64,000 nt of DNA from contig NZ_JACBJI010000004.1 in assembly GCF_013401995.1 (NCBI RefSeq), positions 364,491 through 428,490 on the forward strand. Reading direction: 5' to 3'. The stretch is from Flavobacterium agri (GTDB lineage: Bacteria; Bacteroidota; Bacteroidia; Flavobacteriales; Flavobacteriaceae). A program made the translations under genes and the position numbers. Numbering within the stretch: position 1 is the stretch's first letter; each line of letters begins with the position of its first letter. The notes below the pieces were generated by a model, which saw only the letters and a list, made by a program, of their open reading frames with translations, did no database searches and was not told the DNA's origin. Shown here piece after piece: positions 9,450-19,322 of this stretch.

Positions 9450-9457
9450 TATTTTTG
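9450..9457 (+). promoter_or_regulatory. -7 box of the act-cox operon
   Basis: TATTTTTG matches TAnnTTTG. The T-rich stretch GGTTTTC near 9425-9431 can serve as -33. The predicted leader is about 80 bases and includes a small hairpin (ACAGC 9487-9491 with GCTGT 9499-9503). Confidence 0.55.
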
Positions 9458-9545
9458 CTCAAATTTTTAAGCGAAGTACCGATTTTACAGCGAAAATTGC
9501 TGTGAAAACCGTGCCAAAAACTTCAAGTCGATAATCATTTACAAT

Positions 9546-10883
9546 ATGAAAAAAGTGGGTAACCATAATTCGATTCTAAAAACTTTGTTCTTTAGTTTAG
9601 CGCTGATTCTCACGTCGTCCTCGGTCGTTTTGGGTCAAGAAGCTGCTCCTGCGGCTGCTGCTCCTGCTGCTGAGGCTGCCGCCGCTCCTGCCGGAGCCGG
9701 GGATCCTGTAAAAGGAAAGGCTTTGTTCAATACGAACTGCGCGGCATGTCACAAACTTGACGCAAAGTCTACCGGTCCTGCACTTCGAGGTGTAGCCGAA
9801 AAACACCAAATGTCTTGGATTTACGACTGGGTGCACAACAGCTCGGCCATGATCAAGGCGGGTGACGCTGCGGCTGTCAAGCTTTTCGAGGAGAACAACA
9901 AGTCTGTAATGACGGCTTTCCCACAGCTTTCTACCGCCGATATCGACAACATTATTGCCTACACGTCGCAGCCAAAAGCTGAACCTGCTGTTGGTGCTGC
10001 CGGAACTGCAGGCCCTCCGGGAACTGCTGCTTCAGATAGCGGAATTTCAAACAACGCCATTCTTATCGCGCTTTGTGTTGTTCTTTTGATCCTGGTAGCT
10101 GCTTTGGTTATGGCGAACCGCGTCTTGACGAACATCGCTGCTAAAAACGGTATCGAGGTTGCTCCGAAAGAAAAATCGCTTCCAATTTGGGTGGCTTTTG
10201 CGCGTAACCAATTCCTGGTTTTGGTGAGCTCGATTTTGTTGTTGCTTGCTGCTGGTTATTTCTTCTACGGTTGGGCGATGCAAGTAGGCGTCGATCAAGA
10301 CTACGAGCCGATCCAGCCAATCCACTACTCACACAGGATCCACGCCGGAAGCAACGGTATCGACTGTAAGTACTGCCACTCTGCGGCACGTGTCGGTAAA
10401 AATGCTGGAATCCCGTCGCTTAACGTTTGTATGAACTGTCACAAGAATATCTCTGAAGTGTCGGATACGACTGCGACTGCAGAGCACTCGAAAGCATTCT
10501 ACGACGGAGAGATCGCCAAACTTTACGACGCTGTCGGATGGGACAAATCGACTCAAAAATACACAGGTAAGACTCATCCTGTAAAGTGGGTCCGTATCCA
10601 CAATCTTCCAGATTTCGTTTATTTCAACCACTCTCAACACGTGACGGTTGCCGGTATCGAGTGCCAAACTTGTCACGGTCCGGTTCAGACGTTCGAACTT
10701 ATGAAACAATTCTCTCCGTTGACTATGGGCTGGTGTGTGAACTGTCACAGAAAGACCGACGTGAAGATGGAAGGAAACGAGTACTATGCCAAAATCCACG
10801 ATCAACTTGCCAAGAAATATGGCGTCGATAAGTTGACGGCTGCCCAAATGGGAGGTCTTGAGTGCGGTAAGTGCCACTATTAA
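9546..10883 (+). CDS. actA: Alternative complex III subunit ActA, multiheme cytochrome c with fused monoheme domain
   Basis: This 445-residue protein has a signal peptide, an Ala/Pro-rich linker (about 35-55), a class I monoheme domain with CAACH at 65-69, and two hydrophobic segments near 176-200 and 222-248. A multiheme domain follows with five more CxxCH motifs (CKYCH at 274, CMNCH, CQTCH, CVNCH, CGKCH at the extreme C-terminus), so six potential c-type hemes in all. In the known complex ActA is the pentaheme subunit that passes electrons to the cytochrome c partner; the N-terminal monoheme part is an addition to that core. It is the first gene of actABCDEF-coxBA. Heme attachment is inferred from the motifs. 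Confidence 0.93.
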   Translation: MKKVGNHNSILKTLFFSLALILTSSSVVLGQEAAPAAAAPAAEAAAAPAGAGDPVKGKALFNTNCAACHKLDAKSTGPALRGVAEKHQMSWIYDWVHNSSAMIKAGDAAAVKLFEENNKSVMTAFPQLSTADIDNIIAYTSQPKAEPAVGAAGTAGPPGTAASDSGISNNAILIALCVVLLILVAALVMANRVLTNIAAKNGIEVAPKEKSLPIWVAFARNQFLVLVSSILLLLAAGYFFYGWAMQVGVDQDYEPIQPIHYSHRIHAGSNGIDCKYCHSAARVGKNAGIPSLNVCMNCHKNISEVSDTTATAEHSKAFYDGEIAKLYDAVGWDKSTQKYTGKTHPVKWVRIHNLPDFVYFNHSQHVTVAGIECQTCHGPVQTFELMKQFSPLTMGWCVNCHRKTDVKMEGNEYYAKIHDQLAKKYGVDKLTAAQMGGLECGKCHY

Positions 10884-10914
10884 TCAATTACTAAGAAGCT
10901 AATTTTTATATACG

Positions 10915-13900
10915 ATGTCATCAAACAAAAAATACTGGAAAAGTGTTGAGGAACTAAACGAAGGCAGTTCTATTGTTGAGACGCTTAAAAACAACGAATT
11001 CGTTGAAGAGATTCCGGTAGAGGATTTTCTAGGCGATAAGGAAGCTTTGACTTCTTCATCGACTTCACGACGTGACTTCTTAAAATTCGTCGGGTTCAGT
11101 ACAGCTGCGGCTTCTTTGGCAGCTTGTGAGGGTCCGGTTCACAAATCGATTCCATATGTAGTGCAACCTGAGCAAATCGTTCCGGGGGTTTGGGATATGT
11201 ATGCCACGACTTTCTTCGACGGTTTCGATTTCGCCAACCTGTTGGTGAAGACGCGCGAAGGTCGCCCTATCAAAATAGAGAACAACAAAATTGCGGGTGC
11301 TAAGTTTTCGGCAAACGCAAGGGTTCACGCTTCAATCTTGTCGATGTACGACAGCATGCGTTTGAAGCAACCTAAAGTAAACGGCAAAAACGCTACTTGG
11401 GATGAAGTGAACGCCGCTGTTAAAGCAGGTTTGGCAAAAGGCGGAAAGAAAGTGGTCCTTACGGGAACTATCGCTAGTCCGACTACGCAAAAATTGATCA
11501 ATGAATTCTTGGCTGCTCATCCGGGCGCCGAGCATATCCAATACGATGCTGTTTCTTCTTCGACCGCTTTGGATGCTTTCGAGCAGGTTTACGGCGAAAG
11601 AGGATTGGTGGATTACGATTTTGGAAAATCTGACCTTATCCTTTCGATAGGTGCCGATTTGCTTGGCGATTGGCAAGGTGGCGGATATGAAAACGGTTAC
11701 ACCCAAGGTCGTATCCCGCATCAAGGAAAAATGTCGCGCCACATCCAGTTCGAGGCGAACATGACGCTTTCGGGGGCAAACGCCGACCGTCGTGTCCCGA
11801 TGACGCCGACACAACAAAAACAAGCTTTGGCTTTGGTTTACAATATCGTTTCGGGAGCCGGAGATGCTTCTTCCCTCGATGCAAAATTGAAAGCGGAAGT
11901 CGTGAAAGCCGCACAACAATTGAAACAAGCCGGATCGCGCGGAGTCGTGGTTTCCGGAATTGACGATAAAGATGCCCAACTCGTAGTTTTGGGAATCAAC
12001 CAGACATTGGCTTCGCAAGCTTTCGTGAATGCGCCGATCCGTCAAATCCGCAAAGGATCTGACAGTAAAATCCAGGCTTTCCTTTCGGACTTGACTTCTG
12101 GAAAAATCGGATCGCTTATCATGAGCGGCGTGAACCCGGCCTATACGTTGCCAAATCCGCAGCCTTTTGTGGATGCGGTCAAAAAACTTCCGCTTTCGGT
12201 ATCGTTCACGACTCGTGAAGATGAGACTGCCGAAATCTGTAAAGTGGCTGCGGCAGCACCTCACTTCCTGGAATCTTGGGGTGATCTGATGCTTACGAAA
12301 GGCACTTACTCGCTTACGCAACCGACTATCCGTCCATTGTTCAACACGAAACAATTCGAAGAATCACTTTTGGAATGGAACGGAAGCCAGGCTTCTTACT
12401 ACGATTACCTAAGAGCGAATTCTGCGGCTTACTTGGTTGGGACTTCTTGGAATAAAGCGGTTCACGACGGTGTTTTCGTTAATGCTGTTCAGGGTGTCGC
12501 TGGCGGAGCCGGTAATTTCTCTGCTTCTGCTTCGGCTTTGGCTGGTGCGAAATCGCTTGGTAAGTTCGAGCTTACGCTTTACACCAAAACAGGTTTGGGA
12601 GACGGCCAGCAGGCCAACAACCCATGGCTCCAGGAATTCCCGGATCCGATCACTCGTGTGTCTTGGGATAACTACGTGACCATTTCGAAATTCGACGCCG
12701 ACAAACTCGGTCTTGAAAATAAAATCGTTGCCAATGGCGGTTTGAACGGTAGTTATGCTACGATCACCGTCGGAGACAAAAAATTGCAGAACGTTCCTGT
12801 GATCGTCCAACCGGGCCAAGCTCACGGAACTATCGGTATGTCGGTAGGTTACGGTCGCAAGGCTTCGATGCAGAAAGAAATGCAGGTCGGTATCAATGCG
12901 TATGCGCTTTACAACGCTTTCAACAGTGTTCAAGGTGCCGACGTAAAAGCGGAATCCGGCGAACACGAATTCGCTTGCGTTCAATCGCAAAAAACATTGA
13001 TGGGTCGCGGAGACATCATCAAGGAAACTACACTGGATGTATTCAACAAAGAGAACGCCGAGGTTTGGAACCCAATGCCGATGGTTTCTCTTGACCATAA
13101 AGAAACGCCGGTTACCAAAGTAGATCTTTGGGAATCGTTCGACAGTACGACCGGTCACCACTTCAACCTTTCTATCGACCTTAACGCCTGTACAGGTTGC
13201 GGGGCTTGCGTCATAGCTTGTCATGCCGAGAACAACGTTCCGGTAGTGGGAAAATCGGAAGTGAGAAGAAGCCGCGATATGCACTGGTTGCGCATCGACC
13301 GTTACTATTCTTCGGAAGAGACTTTCGAGAAAGACAACGAGAAGAAAGACAACTTCGACGGATTGTTCGGTGACAAAGGTTCATTGGGCGGATTCGGAGA
13401 AATGGAGTTGCCTGCGGACAACCCGCAAGTGGCGTTCCAGCCGGTAATGTGCCAGCACTGTAACCACGCTCCGTGTGAAACGGTTTGTCCGGTTGCCGCT
13501 ACGTCGCACAGCCGTCAAGGTCACAACCACATGGCGTACAACCGTTGCGTCGGAACACGTTATTGCGCGAATAACTGTCCGTACAAAGTGCGTCGTTTCA
13601 ATTGGTTCTTGTACAACAACAATGAGGAATTCCCATTCCATATGCAAGACGATCTAGGACGTATGGTTCTAAACCCAGACGTAAACGTACGTTCGCGTGG
13701 GGTTATGGAGAAATGTTCGTTCTGTATCCAAAAAACTCAGGCTACGATCCTGGCCGCCAAACGCGAAGGACGCGCTGTAGGTAAAGATGAATTTGAAACG
13801 GCTTGTTCCGCTGCTTGTTCTACTGGCTCGATGAGTTTCGGGGATGTGAACAACCAGGATGATCCAATCTTCGCTCTTAAGAACAGCGACAGGATGTATC

Positions 13901-13965
13901 ACTTGCTCGAGCACGTCGGTACGCAGCCTAACGTATTCTACCATGTTAAGGTGAGAAACGTCTAA
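10915..13965 (+). CDS. actB: Alternative complex III subunit ActB (molybdopterin-oxidoreductase-like and Fe-S protein fusion)
   Basis: ActB (1016 residues) joins a part like the catalytic chain of molybdopterin oxidoreductases (about 60-730) to a four-cluster ferredoxin-like part (about 745-1016). A twin-arginine motif SRRDFLKF with Arg at 52-53 shows Tat export; it sits unusually far from the N-terminus, as is normal for ActB. Cluster motifs include CTGCGACVIAC from 759, CQHCNHAPCETVCP from 846, and CVGTRYCANNCP and CSFCIQ further on. In studied ActB the first part has no molybdopterin, and the clusters relay electrons from the quinol site in ActC to ActA. It follows actA by 31 bases. Confidence 0.95.
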   Translation: MSSNKKYWKSVEELNEGSSIVETLKNNEFVEEIPVEDFLGDKEALTSSSTSRRDFLKFVGFSTAAASLAACEGPVHKSIPYVVQPEQIVPGVWDMYATTFFDGFDFANLLVKTREGRPIKIENNKIAGAKFSANARVHASILSMYDSMRLKQPKVNGKNATWDEVNAAVKAGLAKGGKKVVLTGTIASPTTQKLINEFLAAHPGAEHIQYDAVSSSTALDAFEQVYGERGLVDYDFGKSDLILSIGADLLGDWQGGGYENGYTQGRIPHQGKMSRHIQFEANMTLSGANADRRVPMTPTQQKQALALVYNIVSGAGDASSLDAKLKAEVVKAAQQLKQAGSRGVVVSGIDDKDAQLVVLGINQTLASQAFVNAPIRQIRKGSDSKIQAFLSDLTSGKIGSLIMSGVNPAYTLPNPQPFVDAVKKLPLSVSFTTREDETAEICKVAAAAPHFLESWGDLMLTKGTYSLTQPTIRPLFNTKQFEESLLEWNGSQASYYDYLRANSAAYLVGTSWNKAVHDGVFVNAVQGVAGGAGNFSASASALAGAKSLGKFELTLYTKTGLGDGQQANNPWLQEFPDPITRVSWDNYVTISKFDADKLGLENKIVANGGLNGSYATITVGDKKLQNVPVIVQPGQAHGTIGMSVGYGRKASMQKEMQVGINAYALYNAFNSVQGADVKAESGEHEFACVQSQKTLMGRGDIIKETTLDVFNKENAEVWNPMPMVSLDHKETPVTKVDLWESFDSTTGHHFNLSIDLNACTGCGACVIACHAENNVPVVGKSEVRRSRDMHWLRIDRYYSSEETFEKDNEKKDNFDGLFGDKGSLGGFGEMELPADNPQVAFQPVMCQHCNHAPCETVCPVAATSHSRQGHNHMAYNRCVGTRYCANNCPYKVRRFNWFLYNNNEEFPFHMQDDLGRMVLNPDVNVRSRGVMEKCSFCIQKTQATILAAKREGRAVGKDEFETACSAACSTGSMSFGDVNNQDDPIFALKNSDRMYHLLEHVGTQPNVFYHVKVRNV

Positions 13966-14001
13966 ATCAATCACGAATTAATTACGAAAACACGATAAAG
14001 T

Positions 14002-15394
<1,393 letters not shown>

Positions 15395-15408
<14 letters not shown>

Positions 15409-15925
15409 TAAAGTACTACACGCCATTTACAACGACGACGACGTCCTGATGGATGCCGTGAAGAAAACACGTGCGGCCCATCACCATATCGAAGAGGTAT
15501 TCACGCCTTTTCCTGTACACGGACTCGATAAAGCAATGGGAATCGCGCCAACGCGTTTGGCCATCTGCGCGTTCATCTACGGATGTACAGGTTTGTCGGT
15601 CGCTACATGGATGATGAACAATATCATGATTTCCGACTGGCCTCAGGATATCGGAGGTAAGCCAAGTTTCAGCTACATCCAGAACATGCCCGCTTTCGTA
15701 CCGGTAATGTTCGAGATGACGGTATTCTTCGCTGCCCACTTGATGGTCATCACTTTTTACATGAGAAGTAGATTGTGGCCGTTCAAAGCAGCCGAAAACC
15801 CAGACGTTCGTACTACCGACGATCATTTCCTTATGGAAGTAGCCGTAAAAGGAGACGAAAGCGAAATGGTTTCTTTCTTTGAGAAGACCGGCGCAGTTGA
15901 AGTTAAAGTAATCGAAAAGCACTAA
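15395..15925 (+). CDS. actD: Alternative complex III subunit ActD (DUF3341)
   Basis: This 176-residue protein is of the DUF3341 family. A cytoplasmic N-terminal part (GLDKAMGIAPTRLAICAFIYG) leads into two transmembrane helices (about 52-75 and 98-125) and a soluble C-terminal tail. ActD is a small structural subunit of the complex without cofactors. Start and reading frame are set by the 14-base overlap with actC, and actE follows after 8 bases. Confidence 0.93.
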
Positions 15926-15933
15926 CTGTAGTT

Positions 15934-16485
15934 ATGAAGACAGTATTCAAAATAACACTATTGGCCGGGATGGCGTTTTCCGTTACCTCTTGCTTCAACA
16001 AGAGAGAGCCGAATTACCAGTACATGCCAAATATGTATGAGTCTACGGCTTATGAGACCTATTCGGAATCACCTTCTTTCAAAAGAGGTGGCGTAGAGGC
16101 GCAATTGCCTGCTCCGGGAACGATCAAAAGAGGCTACACGCCTTACGAAATCCCGAACACTACAGAAGGTTATAACTTTTCCAAGACCGTAAGTACATCT
16201 CCTTTGGATTCTACCGAAGTGGATATGGAGAAAGCAAAAGGTCTTTTCGACATCTACTGTGCGATCTGCCACGGTACGGCCGGAGACGGAAAAGGTAAAC
16301 TCGTAAAGCAGGAGAAATTCCTAGGGGTTCCAAGTTATAAAGACAGGGTCGTAAGCATCGGAAGCGTGTACCACGTACAGACTTACGGTTTGAACTCAAT
16401 GGGTTCTTACGCCAACCAGCTTAGCCAAAAAGAGCGTTGGATGGTTGCCGCCTATGTAATGAAACTCAAGAGCGAATTGAAATAA
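15934..16485 (+). CDS. actE: Alternative complex III subunit ActE (monoheme cytochrome c lipoprotein)
   Basis: This 183-residue protein has a lipoprotein signal ending VTSC (Cys20) and one class I cytochrome c domain at about 90-180. Its heme motif is CAICH from residue 109, and a distal Met lies in the LNSMGSYANQL region. In the complex ActE sits on the periplasmic face near ActA and can hand electrons to the oxidase. It lies between actD (8 bases) and actF (24 bases). Confidence 0.94.
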   Translation: MKTVFKITLLAGMAFSVTSCFNKREPNYQYMPNMYESTAYETYSESPSFKRGGVEAQLPAPGTIKRGYTPYEIPNTTEGYNFSKTVSTSPLDSTEVDMEKAKGLFDIYCAICHGTAGDGKGKLVKQEKFLGVPSYKDRVVSIGSVYHVQTYGLNSMGSYANQLSQKERWMVAAYVMKLKSELK

Positions 16486-16509
16486 TCGAATTAACTGATC
16501 GTAATAGAT

Positions 16510-18081
16510 ATGTACACCATTTCAAGTAAATTAAAAACATTTTCGATAGTCCTGATGGTCGTTGGCCTTCTCGGGATCGGATACGGGTTTTTAACTGCAC
16601 CAAAAGACATTAAGGAAGTGGAAGCGATCCTGGCTGCCGAAAGCCATGGTCACGGAGGCGGACACGGTGAAGCTCACGAAGCTGCTCCGGCTCATGCCGA
16701 AGAAGCCCACGCAACTGAAGCGCACGAAGCAGAGGCTGCAAAGCCTGAGGCTCACGCTACAGAAGGCGAGGCTGGAGTGGCAGACCAAGCTCACGACGAG
16801 CATGCTGCTACCGGCGATGCTGCCGCTTCTCACGATTCTGTTACTACATCAGTTGATACTGCTGCCGCACCAGCTGTTGCCGAAGCTCCGGCTGAAGAAC
16901 ATCGCGAGGTGGCTGCTGCGCATGCAGAACCGGCTCACGCTGATGCACATGCCGAACACGAAGCACACTTGGAGCACGTATTGCACCAATTGCAGAACAA
17001 ACCTTGGGCTGCGCTTTATGTCGCATGTATCTTCTTCTTGTTGATTTCTATGGGAGTTCTTGCTTTCTATGCGATCCAGCAAGTTGCCCAGGCAGGTTGG
17101 TCTCCGGTCTTGTTCCGCGTTATGGAAGGTATCACGGCTTATTTGCCGGTAGGATCTATCCTGTTCCTTATTTTCCTTATCACTTGCGCCGCTCACCTGA
17201 ACCACTTGTTCGTTTGGATGGCCGATGGCGTTACAGATCCGAAGAGCGAAAATTATGACGCTCTTATTGCCGGTAAATCGGGTTATCTGAATATTCCTTT
17301 CTGGTTGATCCGTGCGGTAATCTTCATCGCAGGATGGAACTTGTACCGTCATTTCTCAAGAAAGACAGGGTTGGCTCAAGATGAGGCTCACGATGATGCC
17401 AACTACAAAAAAGTATTCAAGATGTCTGCCGGATTCCTGGTGTTCTTCATCGTATCTGAATCGATCATGGCTTGGGACTGGATCATGTCACTTGATCCAC
17501 ACTGGTTCTCTACGTTGTTCGGATGGTACGTTTTCGCATCATTCTTCGTAAGCGGAATCACTGTAATCTGTATGGTGACGCTTTATCTCAAAACAAAAGG
17601 TTATTTGGAATATGTGAACACAAGCCACATTCACGATTTGGCCAAGTTCATGTTCGGTATCTCTGTTTTCTGGACGTACCTTTGGTTCTCTCAATTCATG
17701 TTGATCTGGTACGCGAACATTCCTGAAGAGGTCACGTATTTCATCACACGTATCAACGATTACACATTGCCTTTCTGGGGCGCGGTAGTGATGAACTTCG
17801 TTTTCCCTATCCTAATCCTTATCAACACCGATTTCAAGCGTGTTACCTGGATTTTGGTCGGAGCCGGATCTATCATTCTCGTAGGACATTACATCGACTT
17901 CTTCAACATGATCATGCCGGCTACGGTTGGCGATCAGTGGTTCATCGGAATTCCTGAAATCAGCTCTGTGCTGTTCTTCCTCGGATTATTCCTTTTGGTA
18001 GTCTTCACCGCGTTGACAAAAGCGCCGTTGATGCCGAAACGCAATCCATATATCGAAGAAAGCAAGCATTTTCATTATTAA
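16510..18081 (+). CDS. actF: Alternative complex III subunit ActF with a long His/Ala/Glu-rich insert
   Basis: ActF (523 residues) is the second NrfD-like membrane subunit. It has one N-terminal helix (about 10-28), then a low-complexity segment at about 45-160 very rich in His, Ala and Glu (HGHGGGHGEAHEA, EEAHATEAHEAEAAKPEAH), then about nine more helices from residue 165. The membrane core contains family features such as AHLNHLFVWMADG. The insert joins helices 1 and 2 in an aqueous compartment and could bind metal ions, though no function is known. It is the last act gene; coxB starts 18 bases later. Confidence 0.93.
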   Translation: MYTISSKLKTFSIVLMVVGLLGIGYGFLTAPKDIKEVEAILAAESHGHGGGHGEAHEAAPAHAEEAHATEAHEAEAAKPEAHATEGEAGVADQAHDEHAATGDAAASHDSVTTSVDTAAAPAVAEAPAEEHREVAAAHAEPAHADAHAEHEAHLEHVLHQLQNKPWAALYVACIFFLLISMGVLAFYAIQQVAQAGWSPVLFRVMEGITAYLPVGSILFLIFLITCAAHLNHLFVWMADGVTDPKSENYDALIAGKSGYLNIPFWLIRAVIFIAGWNLYRHFSRKTGLAQDEAHDDANYKKVFKMSAGFLVFFIVSESIMAWDWIMSLDPHWFSTLFGWYVFASFFVSGITVICMVTLYLKTKGYLEYVNTSHIHDLAKFMFGISVFWTYLWFSQFMLIWYANIPEEVTYFITRINDYTLPFWGAVVMNFVFPILILINTDFKRVTWILVGAGSIILVGHYIDFFNMIMPATVGDQWFIGIPEISSVLFFLGLFLLVVFTALTKAPLMPKRNPYIEESKHFHY

Positions 18082-18099
18082 TATTTAAAGACATCACAG

Positions 18100-19293
18100 A
18101 TGACAACGTTGTTGGTAATTGTAATTTTAGTCCTTTTATCCATTGCACTTTGGCAATTGACTAAGATATTCGACTTAACACAAGCAGGGAAGGTTGCTCA
18201 AGGTAATTCGCAGGTAGCGAACGATACCGATAACAACATTCAGGGTTATTTGATGTTCGGATTTCTTGCTTTCATCTACATCTTCACGATTTACGGATTG
18301 ATCAAATGGGGACATTTCGTCTTGGGTACGCCGGCTTCGGCTCATGGTGCTCAGGTTGATAACCTCATGAACATCACTTGGGTGTTGATTTTCACGGTTC
18401 AGACGATCACACAAGGATTGTTGCACTGGTTTGCATTCAAATACCGCGGTAAAGAAGGCCAAAAAGCGCTTTATTTCGCCGATAACGATAAATTGGAATT
18501 CGTTTGGTCGGTTATTCCTGCAGTCGTTCTTGCCGGTTTGATCCTTTACGGATTGTACGCCTGGACCAACATCATGTTCGTCGACGAAGACGAAGACGTA
18601 TTGGTTGTTGAAATCTACGGAAAGCAATTTAGCTGGGAAGCTCGTTACGCCGGAGAAGACAATGTTCTAGGAAAAGCGAACGTACGTTATATCGAAGGTG
18701 TGAACACGCTTGGTGTGGACCTTGCCGATCCGCATGCACAAGACGATAAAGTCGTAAACGAACTTCACTTGCCGAAAGGGAAGAAGGTGTTGTTCAAAAT
18801 CCGTTCACAGGATGTTTTGCACTCGGTTTACTTGCCGCACTTCCGCGCCCAGATGAACGCCGTTCCGGGTATGGTGACGCAATTCGCTTTCGAGCCTATC
18901 TACACGACAGCCGAAATGCGCGATATGGACCATATGCGTAAGAAAGTACACGACATCAACGAGATCCGCGCCAAGAAAAGCGCCGAGTTGATCGCGAAAG
19001 GACAACCGGGTCTTGATCCGTATACATTCGATTACTTGTTGCTTTGTAATAAGATTTGCGGTGCTTCCCACTACAACATGCAAATGAAAGTGGTCGTAGA
19101 CGAACCGGAAGATTTCAAAACTTGGTTGGAAGCAAAAGAAACGCTTGTAGCGGCAGTAAAAGCCTCACAGGAAAAACCTGCAGACGAAACTGCCGACGCT
19201 ACGCCAATGGTGAAAGACTCAGCCAAACCAGCTGCTCCGGCCGCAGATTCTTCTGCAGTTAAGAAATCGGCGACGCAAGCGGTCAAGAAATAA
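18100..19293 (+). CDS. coxB: Cytochrome c oxidase subunit II with CuA site
   Basis: This 397-residue protein has four hydrophobic segments before the soluble domain (about 2-20, 50-72, 88-112 and 135-158), two more than the standard two-helix subunit II. The periplasmic cupredoxin domain follows with the CuA ligands: LHSVYLPH (His near 245) and C316-x3-C320-x3-H324-x2-M327 (CNKICGASHYNM). A Lys/Ala/Asp-rich tail of about 40 residues ends the protein. It accepts electrons from ActA/ActE or a mobile cytochrome and passes them to heme a in subunit I. The 29-base gap to coxA and the shared operon with act genes fit the known ACIII-oxidase supercomplex. Confidence 0.96.
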   Translation: MTTLLVIVILVLLSIALWQLTKIFDLTQAGKVAQGNSQVANDTDNNIQGYLMFGFLAFIYIFTIYGLIKWGHFVLGTPASAHGAQVDNLMNITWVLIFTVQTITQGLLHWFAFKYRGKEGQKALYFADNDKLEFVWSVIPAVVLAGLILYGLYAWTNIMFVDEDEDVLVVEIYGKQFSWEARYAGEDNVLGKANVRYIEGVNTLGVDLADPHAQDDKVVNELHLPKGKKVLFKIRSQDVLHSVYLPHFRAQMNAVPGMVTQFAFEPIYTTAEMRDMDHMRKKVHDINEIRAKKSAELIAKGQPGLDPYTFDYLLLCNKICGASHYNMQMKVVVDEPEDFKTWLEAKETLVAAVKASQEKPADETADATPMVKDSAKPAAPAADSSAVKKSATQAVKK

Positions 19294-19322
19294 TAAACTC
19301 AAGAAATTAAAAGTAAGCATAT

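Noticed and set aside
9327..9545. Extra small gene between the SPOR gene and actA
   Set aside because: No reading of useful length with a start is present; the region is A/T-rich and holds two divergent promoters and a small leader hairpin.
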